From contig NZ_BOOA01000061.1 in assembly GCF_016862995.1 (NCBI RefSeq), positions 1 through 48,699 of the forward strand: a DNA stretch of 48,699 nt, in the 5' to 3' direction. The notes beneath the pieces were generated by a model. It did no database searches, was not told the DNA's origin, and saw only the letters and a list, made by a program, of their open reading frames with translations. Positions 17,701 to 23,639 of this stretch are shown in pieces. A program made the position numbers and the translations under genes. The first letter of the stretch is position 1, and every line of letters starts with the position of its first letter. The stretch is from Acrocarpospora phusangensis (GTDB lineage Bacteria > Actinomycetota > Actinomycetes > Streptosporangiales > Streptosporangiaceae).

Positions 17701-17838
17701 CGCGCGGGCCAGCCGCGCCGCGTCCACCGGACCGGTGAGCCGGGTGGCCTGGGACAGATGGTAGGAGGCGTCCTGCGGGTCCACCTGCTGGAGGAACCAG
17801 ACACGCTCCTGGGCGGCCGACAGCGGCAGCTCGATCAT
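14785..17838 (-). CDS. Single-module nonribosomal peptide synthetase (C-A-PCP)
   Basis: A 1017-aa one-module NRPS. The condensation domain (~1-430) has an intact THHIVCDG motif (His128, His129, Asp133). The adenylation domain (~440-860) has YVLYTSGSTGKPKGV (A3), NVYGPTETT (A5), YRTGD (A7), GRTDNQVKVRGHRIELGEVE (A8) and PNGKVDR with the A10 Lys. The carrier domain has LGGQS with phosphopantetheine Ser958. Hand alignment to GrsA gives specificity residues D-I-L-Q-V-G-V-I-W, close to published glycine codes of the DILQLG type. There is no thioesterase, reductase or epimerase domain. A starter C domain implies an upstream acyl or peptidyl donor that is not encoded nearby. ATG 17838 has GGGAG upstream. 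Confidence 0.92.
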   Translation of the reverse strand: MIELPLSAAQERVWFLQQVDPQDASYHLSQATRLTGPVDAARLARAFTGVVARHEALRARFPAGDGGPVQVIDPPWEFELARVAAEGAEGPLLTALIERPFDLAAGRLVRAWLIECGPDEHVLCVVTHHIVCDGRSIGIIADELTALYGEAPLDPLPVRYSDVVKTEEESPESLAYWTGELAGAAPLELATDRPRPAVAATASAHLLHPLPGEATTAFAALAARERCTLFMALMAVYQVLLSARSGQTDFCVGFPTAGRDRMELERLVGYFSNTVVSRADLSGDPAFTEVLRRTRTRLLAGYRHQKVPFERLLPALDIERDLSRTPLFQTMFGMHHQTGGPGLVLEGVRCERADAGFDHMPYDLKADIFGLSGVWQLLLVYDTGLFDEETIRGYAHEFETLMTRLAADPGLRLSELTAPAGAERERLIHAWNRTAPPVRDLVPDRFRRQVAERPDAIAVSAGDTRLSYAELDRRADDLAARLPVRPGELVAVCLPRTAESLVALLAVQRTGAAYVPIDPAYPAARLSFVLDDCAASLVLATSETVRALPDHPVPTVLADDPPPAREGFARAPVRGSDTAYVLYTSGSTGKPKGVPVPHAALANLLASMEALLGASPEHVWLGLTSLSFDISALELYLPLVTGGRVEIAGAAAAADGFAQSRLIKEAAVTHVQATPSGWRMLLDSGYRDPELTALVGGEALGAELARRLRASTGRLVNVYGPTETTIWSTSWEVPAKPAAVRIGGPIGGTQVYVLDERLNPVRTGVPGELLIGGAGVAHGYLGRPALTAGRFVPDPYGEPGGRLYRTGDMVRWRREGELEFLGRTDNQVKVRGHRIELGEVEAACEAFPGVTQAVAAVHEENLIAYVVGEVSLGAVSRALAATLPAHLVPARFIRIATLPMTPNGKVDRAALPSPVAQRAAFTPPRTDAEALVADIWTEVLGVPRVGVDDDFFRLGGQSLLAVRVAARLLAITGVELPILTMFTRRTVADLAVALEEGLAAELSDLTDEEAERLLAGE

Positions 17839-17898
17839 TCGGGATGCTCCCTGGGAGTACGGCGAATGCGTTCGGACTCAACGGGAGCGTTCCCGCCG

Positions 17899-17927
17899 AC
17901 ACTATGATCGCCCCGATCCCTCGTCAA
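17899..17927 (-). promoter_or_regulatory. Promoter of the NRPS gene
   Basis: On the minus strand, TTGACG (17927-17922) and TAGTGT (17904-17899) are separated by 17 bp, a near-consensus housekeeping promoter. The distance to the NRPS ATG at 17838 leaves a leader of about 55 nt. No GAAANTTTC palindrome is present here, unlike at the condensation gene. Confidence 0.6.
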
Positions 17928-17957
17928 GCAACAGTGTGTCGGCCCCGCCGCCCTCCG

Positions 17958-19427
17958 TCAGTCGCCCTCGTAGAGCCTGTCGAGCCCGATGAGCTCCAGA
18001 TCCTCGCGGGCCGCGGCCGCCTCGGTGAGCGCGGGCATGAAACCCGCACCGCCGAACAGCAGGAGCCGGACGCCGTCCGCCACGCCTCCCTCGCGGCGCG
18101 CCAGCAGCCGCCGGACCCGCTCCAGGCGGTCGAGGTGCGCCTGCCCCATGACGTCGCCGCTCTTGGCCTCGCCGATCGCCAGCACCCGCTCCCGCCCGTC
18201 GTCGTCGCGCCCGAAGACCACCACGTCGAGTTCGTGGCCGGTCCGCCGCTCCGGATCCGGGATCGTGCCGGAGCCGACCCTGACGCGGAGCCCGCCCAGG
18301 GTGTCGCTCGCGGCGTGCCAGCGGGCCCAGGTCCTGGCCAGGTGCTCGAAGTGCGGCCCGAGCACCTTGCTCCGGAACCGGCTCAGGGACCGCTCCCAGA
18401 CGGCCGCGCCGTAGCCGGGGCGCTCCAGGTCCGTCCATTCCGGGCGCATGATGGCGTGGTAGAAGGCCAGCACCGGCTCCGTGATCCGGTACGCCGCGCG
18501 CTTGCCGTGGAAGACGTCCGGATCGCGGGCGATCATGCCGACGTCCTCCAGCACGGTCAGCGCGTGCCCGAGATCGGTGGACTTGCGGCCGAGGTAGGAG
18601 GCGATGCCGCCGCGCGCGTGGTTGCCGCCCGCGATGGCCGACAGCACTCCGTGGTAGAGCGCCGTGTCGCGAAGTTCGGGTTCCTCGGCGAGCAGGAACC
18701 TGGCCTCGCGGAACAGCGGGCGGCCGGGATTGAGCACGTTCCTGACCACCCACGGCCCGAAGTCGTCCCGGTCGGCGGGGACGTCGCCGAGCGTGAACTC
18801 CCGGCGGTAGGCGGGCGTGCCGCCGACGACGGCGTTCACCAGGAACGCCAGGCGCGGGTCCTCGATCTCCCAGAACTCCCGGGCCAGCCGGTAGTCCAGC
18901 GTCGGCACCACCAGCTCCAGGCTGGCCCGGCCGCGCAGTGGAGCCGTGCCCGCCAGCAGCCCGCCCATGAACGACATGGCCGAGCCGCACAGCAGCAGCC
19001 GCACCGGGCCGCCCTCCCGCTGCCCCTGCGGCCCCAGCGCCCGCTGGATGAGCGAGGGCAGCTGCGGCGACGCCTTGGACAGGTACGGGAACTCGTCCAG
19101 CACGACCGGCAGCGGCGCGCTTCTGGTCAGCGACATGAGCACCCGGACGGCCTCGTCCCAGCCGGGGAACCGGCGCGGCGCGGGCTCGCCCAGGTACCGG
19201 GCCAGGGCGGTGCCGAACTGGTGCAGCGACTCCGCCTCGGTCGCCTCGGTGGCGGCGAAGTAGAAGCCCCCGGTCGCCTGGCAGACCGCGTCCAGCAGGA
19301 ACGTCTTGCCCTGCCGCCGCCGCCCGGACACCACGCCGAGCGTCGCCTCCGCGCCGGGATAGCTCACGAATCGCGACAGCTCTGACCATTCGTAGTCGCG
19401 GTCGAACATCCCCGTGGGACGGTCCAT
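17958..19427 (-). CDS. AAA ATPase with DUF234-like, PD-(D/E)XK-like C-terminus
   Basis: A 489-aa ATP-binding protein of the COG1672/archaeal-ATPase type. It has Walker A GRRRQGKT (residues 35-42), Walker B LPVVLDEFPYL (~104-114) and a sensor region RLLLCGSAMSFMGG. A winged-helix segment follows in the middle (GGIASYLGRKSTDLGHALTV). Then comes a C-terminal domain with HELDVVVFGRD and AIGEAKSGD, the spacing of a PD-(D/E)XK nuclease core. Related proteins are widespread, often near mobile DNA, with no agreed function. ATG 19427 is chosen because longer frames cross the promoter repeats. It is a single-gene unit upstream of the NRPS. Confidence 0.78.
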   Translation of the reverse strand: MDRPTGMFDRDYEWSELSRFVSYPGAEATLGVVSGRRRQGKTFLLDAVCQATGGFYFAATEATEAESLHQFGTALARYLGEPAPRRFPGWDEAVRVLMSLTRSAPLPVVLDEFPYLSKASPQLPSLIQRALGPQGQREGGPVRLLLCGSAMSFMGGLLAGTAPLRGRASLELVVPTLDYRLAREFWEIEDPRLAFLVNAVVGGTPAYRREFTLGDVPADRDDFGPWVVRNVLNPGRPLFREARFLLAEEPELRDTALYHGVLSAIAGGNHARGGIASYLGRKSTDLGHALTVLEDVGMIARDPDVFHGKRAAYRITEPVLAFYHAIMRPEWTDLERPGYGAAVWERSLSRFRSKVLGPHFEHLARTWARWHAASDTLGGLRVRVGSGTIPDPERRTGHELDVVVFGRDDDGRERVLAIGEAKSGDVMGQAHLDRLERVRRLLARREGGVADGVRLLLFGGAGFMPALTEAAAAREDLELIGLDRLYEGD

Positions 19428-19437
19428 GGAACCCCGA

Positions 19438-19470
19438 TGATAAGTGAACCTATAATAAGTCAGCTTATCA
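19438..19470 (-). promoter_or_regulatory. AT-rich palindrome over the promoter of the AAA ATPase gene
   Basis: TGATAAG (19438-19444) and CTTATCA (19464-19470) are a perfect 7-bp inverted repeat enclosing 19 bp. Inside are two direct copies of ATAAGT(G/C)A 15 bp apart and, on the minus strand, TATTAT as a probable -10. The block starts 11 bp upstream of the ATPase start codon and is strikingly AT-rich for this genome. A dimeric regulator covering the -10 is likely. Confidence 0.5.
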
Positions 19471-19474
19471 TTGC

Positions 19475-20749
19475 CTAGCCGGCGAGGGCGGAGGTGTCGA
19501 GGAGCCAGTACTTCTCGGGGACGGCGAAGAGGGCGTCGACGCCCTGGTGGGTCATGGCGAAGGTGGCGGCGGAGCGGACCAGGTTGCGTTTGGACTCGCT
19601 CTTGGGCGGGTCGGTGGCCTTGTCGGGGGTGGCCCAGTAGACGAGGGGGTCGGCCACGCCGGGGTTGACGCCGCCGGCGCCGAGGACGGGCTCGGGACCG
19701 TACAGGGTCATGAGGGTGGCGGTGACGCCGGTGTCGAGGTCGTAGACGACGGAGCTGGGGACTCCGTCGCCGGCGGAGGAGCCGCGGGGCGGCACGGTCT
19801 GGAGGAGGAGGTAGCGCTGGCCGAGCAGGCCGAACGGGAAGACCACCCACTGCGGGAGCATGGCGCGCCGGGAGCCGTCGGGCCGCTGCACGAAGACCCG
19901 CACGCTGGTGGAGGAGACGATCTGGGTGCCGACGCACCAGCGGGGGCCGCAGTTGACGTCGGCGTCGGCGGGGGCCCGGACGGTGATGCGCTCGCCGGTG
20001 AGCAGGTTGACCAGGCGGCGGTCGTCGCCGAGCCACGGCCAGTCCTTCAGCCGCATGCCCTCGGTGCCGGCCACCCGCTGGACCTCGCCGCCCTTGAGCG
20101 GGACGCGGTCGAGGCCGCCGTGCGGGAAGGTGAAGAACAGGTGCTCGCCGTTGACGGCCAGTCTCGGGTCGCGGCCGACGGTGACGCCGGGGACGGTCGC
20201 GAGCAGCACCGCCTCGCCGCCGTCTGACGGCATCGTCCAGAACTCGCCGGAGGTCCGGCCGTCCTCCTCGACGGTGCGGTACCAGGCGACCACGTCGTCC
20301 TCGGCCACGGCCGAGGTGATCTCGTGCTCGTCGCGTCCCCGCCGGTTGGGGATCGTGCCCATGGGCACGCCCAGGCCCATCTGGAGGTTGTACGCGACCA
20401 GCGTGGACTCCTGGCCGGGGTCGCCGACCTCCTCCATGAGCACCCGCGTCCCGTCCAGCCGCGCCAGCGGTCGCAACGCCAGGTCGCGGTACGACGACCA
20501 GGCCGGGACCTTGACCACGGCGTCCGGCCACACCTCCTGCACGGCCGGGAAGGCCGCCAGCTGCGCCGGGAACGCGGGTACGGCCAGCGTCCGGGCCGGG
20601 CGCGGCGACGCGGGAGGCCGGATCAGGAGCGCGGTCACGCCCACCATGGTCAGGACGAGAAATCCACCGAAGGCGATGTCACCCCAGGCACCCCAGGACC
20701 TCCTGGACCTTCGCGCCACGGCACCTCCCCAGTCGTTCCGCGATTTCAT
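19475..20749 (-). CDS. Membrane-anchored beta-propeller-like protein of unknown function
   Basis: A 424-aa protein. A basic N-terminus (VARRSRRSWGAWG) is followed by one transmembrane helix (IAFGGFLVLTMVGVTALLI, ~24-42), then about 375 residues outside the membrane. These are built of repeated strands of the type VVAWYRTVEE, EFWTMPSDGGEAVLL, HLFFTFPHGGLDRVPL and SSVVYDLDTGV, suggesting a WD40/TolB-like propeller. I do not recognise the family. The conserved-looking Cys pair in NCGPRWC may form a disulfide. ATG 20749 is chosen over the longer GTG frame at 20803, which would overlap a TAGTGT -10-like box. It is divergent from the kinase-like gene, with a 118-bp shared regulatory region. Confidence 0.65.
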   Translation of the reverse strand: MKSRNDWGGAVARRSRRSWGAWGDIAFGGFLVLTMVGVTALLIRPPASPRPARTLAVPAFPAQLAAFPAVQEVWPDAVVKVPAWSSYRDLALRPLARLDGTRVLMEEVGDPGQESTLVAYNLQMGLGVPMGTIPNRRGRDEHEITSAVAEDDVVAWYRTVEEDGRTSGEFWTMPSDGGEAVLLATVPGVTVGRDPRLAVNGEHLFFTFPHGGLDRVPLKGGEVQRVAGTEGMRLKDWPWLGDDRRLVNLLTGERITVRAPADADVNCGPRWCVGTQIVSSTSVRVFVQRPDGSRRAMLPQWVVFPFGLLGQRYLLLQTVPPRGSSAGDGVPSSVVYDLDTGVTATLMTLYGPEPVLGAGGVNPGVADPLVYWATPDKATDPPKSESKRNLVRSAATFAMTHQGVDALFAVPEKYWLLDTSALAG

Positions 20750-20867
20750 CGTGATTCGCGGGACCCGGTCTGTCGAGAGGCGGCGTTCCGGCGGTCTCGA
20801 CACTAGAGATATAGGTGGCTAACGTCCGTAGATAAGGTGGTCTGACCCCCTATCCTGGGAGGCCGTC

Positions 20868-22103
20868 ATGGCGGGCCCGGACGGAGCCTGGCGCGAGAAG
20901 GTCGAGGGAAACGTCGAGCTGGTCGAGGGAGAGGGCGGCGACGCGGACGTGGGCGACGTGAGCGACGGCGACGGGGTCAGATTACGCCTGCTCATCAGGG
21001 AAGAGGGCGCGACCGGTTTCGCGGCGGCGCTGCTGGTGCTGAAAGGTTCGCTGGTCGCCCTGGCGGCGGCCCACCGCGACGGCGCCGAGGCGGCCGCGGC
21101 GGAGGTGACCGTCACCTCCGGGGGCGGTGTCCGGCTGGGCGGCCGGTCCGCCGACCCGCCCGAGTACCGGGCGCCGGAGCTGTGGCGGGGCGCGCCCGCC
21201 AGCCCGGCCGGCGACATGTACGCGGCGACGGCCGTCTTCTTCGAGTGCCTCACCGGAGCCCCGCCCTTCCAGGCCGCGGGGGAGGCGCGGCTGGGCTGGC
21301 TGCACCGGACCGTGCCGCCGCCGGTCGAGCAGGTCCCGGAGGAACTGCGCCGCCTGGTGGAACGCGGCCTGGCCAAGACGCCGCAGCACCGGCCGTCCTC
21401 GGCGGCGATCTTCGCGGCCGAGGTGGAGGCGGCGGCGGTGGCCGCCCTCGGGCCCGACTGGGAGCGCCCCGGCCGGGTGGCGCTCGCCGCGCTGGCCTCC
21501 TCCTACGAACCGGCTCCCCACCAACCTGCCCTTCCCGAGCCGGTACGGCTCCCCGCCCCCCGCTCCAGCCGGATCAAGATCGCCACCGTGGCCGCCCTGG
21601 CCGCGGCCGCCGTGGTCGTGGTGGCCTTCTCCGCCGGGGACCGGCCCGCCCGCCAGTCGAACCAGGCCGCGCCGCAGCCCCCCGCCCGGGTGACGCTGCT
21701 GCCCACGCCCAGCCTCGCGGTCGTCGAACCCGTACGGAACACCGAGAAGCTGCCCGCCCACCGGCCGGCCGTGATCGCCGAGGAGACCGGGTCCCCGCGC
21801 ACCGCGAGCCCGACCGCCTCGCCCACTCCCGGGCCGAAGCGCAAGGGCGGCGCGACGACCGGCGCGACGACGACCTCGGTGCCGGACGAGCAGGACGACG
21901 GCACACGGGAACCGGTGCCCGTGACGGAGGACACCGGGCAGCCGACGCAGCCGACGCAGCCGGCCCAGCCGCCCGCGTCGGAGCCGGCCGGGCAGCCGGT
22001 CCTGGAGGTCGAGGCGTCCGTCGGCCTGCCGCCGCTGCTGGGCGGCACCGGCCTGGACGTGTCGGTCGGCGTGCAGACCGGGCTGCTGGGCCTGTCCCTG
22101 TAG
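20868..22103 (+). CDS. Membrane-anchored Ser/Thr kinase-like protein lacking catalytic motifs
   Basis: A 411-aa protein. Residues ~90-190 match the C-lobe of bacterial Ser/Thr kinases: YRAPELWRG (the APE motif, 100-108), GDMYAATAVFFECLTGAPPF with the subdomain IX Asp116, and GLAKTPQHRPSSAA with the subdomain XI Arg175. Upstream there is no Gly-rich loop, no VAxK lysine, no HRD and no DFG; AHRDGAEAAA and GGVRLGGRS occupy those places. A transmembrane helix (~236-255) and a Pro/Thr-rich tail follow. I call it a pseudokinase that may scaffold or sense. GGGAGG lies 5 nt upstream of ATG 20868. It is followed 19 bp later by pptT. Confidence 0.72.
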   Translation: MAGPDGAWREKVEGNVELVEGEGGDADVGDVSDGDGVRLRLLIREEGATGFAAALLVLKGSLVALAAAHRDGAEAAAAEVTVTSGGGVRLGGRSADPPEYRAPELWRGAPASPAGDMYAATAVFFECLTGAPPFQAAGEARLGWLHRTVPPPVEQVPEELRRLVERGLAKTPQHRPSSAAIFAAEVEAAAVAALGPDWERPGRVALAALASSYEPAPHQPALPEPVRLPAPRSSRIKIATVAALAAAAVVVVAFSAGDRPARQSNQAAPQPPARVTLLPTPSLAVVEPVRNTEKLPAHRPAVIAEETGSPRTASPTASPTPGPKRKGGATTGATTTSVPDEQDDGTREPVPVTEDTGQPTQPTQPAQPPASEPAGQPVLEVEASVGLPPLLGGTGLDVSVGVQTGLLGLSL

Positions 22104-22122
22104 CCGATCCCGGAGGAGTTCG

Positions 22123-22761
22123 TTGATCGAGAAGATCCTGCCGTCATGGGTGGCGAGCGCGGAGGCGTTCGACGATCCGGCGGAGGCCACGCTGTTCCCG
22201 GAGGAGGAGCGCTACATCGCGCCGGCCGTGGCGAAACGGCGGCGGGAGTTCACCACGGCGCGCCACTGCGCGCGGCGGGCCATGGCCAGGCTCGGCGTGC
22301 CGCCCGCGCCGATCGTGCCCGGCGAGCGCGGCGCGCCCGGCTGGCCGCCCGGGGTGGTGGGCGCGATGACGCACTGCGACGGCTACCGCGCCGCCGCGCT
22401 GTCCCTGGAGGCGGTCACGATCGGCATCGACGCCGAGCCCAACGCGCCGCTGCCGGACGGAGTGCTGGACGTCGTCGCGCTCCCCGCGGAGCGGTTGGCG
22501 CTGGGCGACATGCACAGGGACATGCATGGGGGCGTGCACTGGGACCGCCTGCTGTTCAGCGCCAAGGAGTCGGTCTACAAGGCGTGGTTCCCGCTGGCCC
22601 GCCGCTGGCTCGGCTTCGAGGAGGCCGAGATCGAACTCGACCCGGCGGGCACCTTCAGGGCGCGCCTCCTGGTGCCGGGGCCGCGCGGCCTGACCGGTTT
22701 CGACGGCCGCTGGCTGTGCGAGTCCGGCCTGGTGGTGACCGCGATCACGCTGCCGGACTAG
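22123..22761 (+). CDS. pptT: 4'-phosphopantetheinyl transferase (PptT/EntD type)
   Basis: A 212-aa cytoplasmic enzyme that transfers phosphopantetheine from CoA to the serine of carrier proteins in NRPS, PKS and fatty-acid systems. The Mg-binding and catalytic positions are present: GIDAEP with Asp103 and Glu105, and SAKESVYKAWF with Glu149 and Lys153. AKRRREFTTARHCAR near residue 37 and MTHCDGYRAA near 82 match mycobacterial PptT closely. The TTG start (22123) has GGAGGA 6 nt upstream; a downstream ATG would remove conserved sequence. Its likely local client is Ser958 of the NRPS. The 3' end overlaps the convergent metallophosphoesterase gene by 17 bp. Confidence 0.92.
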   Translation: MIEKILPSWVASAEAFDDPAEATLFPEEERYIAPAVAKRRREFTTARHCARRAMARLGVPPAPIVPGERGAPGWPPGVVGAMTHCDGYRAAALSLEAVTIGIDAEPNAPLPDGVLDVVALPAERLALGDMHRDMHGGVHWDRLLFSAKESVYKAWFPLARRWLGFEEAEIELDPAGTFRARLLVPGPRGLTGFDGRWLCESGLVVTAITLPD

Positions 22762-23578
22762 GCAGGATCTGCCGCAGCACGCCGGGCGGCGCCTCGCGCG
22801 GACCCCACTCGCGCGGGTAGCCGAGCGACACCTCCTCGAACCGCACGCCGTCGTACCAGGTGGTGCGGGGGATGTGCAGGTGGCCGTAGACGACGGCGGC
22901 CGCGTCGAAGCGCAGGTGCCAGTCGGCGGTGCGCTCGGTGCCGCACCAGATCGCGAACTCCGGGTAGCGCAGCACGAACGTCGGGTCCCTGACCAGCGGG
23001 TAGTGGTTGACCAGCACGGTCGGCAGGCCCGGCGGCCGGTCGGCCAGGCGGCGTTCGGTCTCGTCCAGGCGCGCCGCGCACCACGCGTCGATGCTCGGGT
23101 ACGGATCGGGGTGCAGCACCATCTCGTCCGTGCACACCACGCCCGCCGCGTGCGCCCGCCGCAGCGCCTCCTCCTTCGAGTCCACCCCCGGCATGCGGAA
23201 GGTGTAGTCGTAGAGCAGCAGCAGCGGCGCGACGGTGACCGGCCCGCCGGGCCCCTCCCAGATCGGGTACGGATCCTCCGGCGTCACCACCCCGAGCTCC
23301 CGGCACATCTTCACCAGCCGCTCGTACCGCTCCACGCCCCGCACCGGGTCGGGGTCGGACGGGTGGGTCCACAGGTCGTGGTTGCCCGGCGCCCACACCA
23401 CCTTCTCGAACCGGGACGCCAGCAGCCCGAGCGCCCACTCGACGCCGGCCACCTTCTCCGAGATGTCGCCGGGCACCAGCAGCCAGTCCGACGGCGTCCG
23501 GGGCCGGATCCGCTCCACGATCTCGCGGTTGTCCGCGTACCCGATGTGCAGGTCGCTGATGGCCAGCAGGAAACTCAT
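22745..23578 (-). CDS. pptH: Calcineurin-type metallophosphoesterase, PptH-like
   Basis: A 277-aa metallophosphoesterase with a complete di-metal set: SDLHIG (Asp9, His11), PGD (Asp38), GNHD (Asn66-His67-Asp68), NHYP and GHLH. In Mycobacterium tuberculosis the gene next to pptT (Rv2794c) is pptH (Rv2795c), which hydrolyses phosphopantetheine off carrier proteins. The sequences around DLHIGYADNREIVE, VWAPGNHDLWTHP and GVVTPEDPYP resemble that protein as I remember it. Here the pair is convergent and overlapping instead of co-directional. The PptH assignment is therefore family and context inference. The terminator of the GH44 gene lies just upstream of the ATG. Confidence 0.82.
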   Translation of the reverse strand: MSFLLAISDLHIGYADNREIVERIRPRTPSDWLLVPGDISEKVAGVEWALGLLASRFEKVVWAPGNHDLWTHPSDPDPVRGVERYERLVKMCRELGVVTPEDPYPIWEGPGGPVTVAPLLLLYDYTFRMPGVDSKEEALRRAHAAGVVCTDEMVLHPDPYPSIDAWCAARLDETERRLADRPPGLPTVLVNHYPLVRDPTFVLRYPEFAIWCGTERTADWHLRFDAAAVVYGHLHIPRTTWYDGVRFEEVSLGYPREWGPREAPPGVLRQILPSPAA

Positions 23579-23602
23579 GGTCGAAAGTGTCTCAAGCCCG
23601 CC

Positions 23603-23632
23603 GGGCGCGGCGGCAGGGGGGCCGCCGCGCCC
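23603..23632 (-). terminator. GC-rich hairpin terminator after the GH44 gene
   Basis: GGGCGCGGCGGC (23603-23614) pairs perfectly with GCCGCCGCGCCC (23621-23632) around a 6-nt loop: 12 bp of pure G-C stem, 8 bp downstream of the GH44 stop. There is no U-tract, as is common in high-GC actinomycetes. Confidence 0.7.
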
Positions 23633-23639
23633 GCGTCCG

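Noticed and set aside
14540-17902. A 1120-codon minus-strand frame overlapping the NRPS
   Set aside because: Off-frame reading of the NRPS coding strand, Arg/Pro/Gly-rich and without motifs; the true NRPS frame has all C, A and PCP signatures.
20868-22103. Annotation as an active Ser/Thr protein kinase
   Set aside because: ATP-binding lysine, HRD and DFG motifs are all missing.
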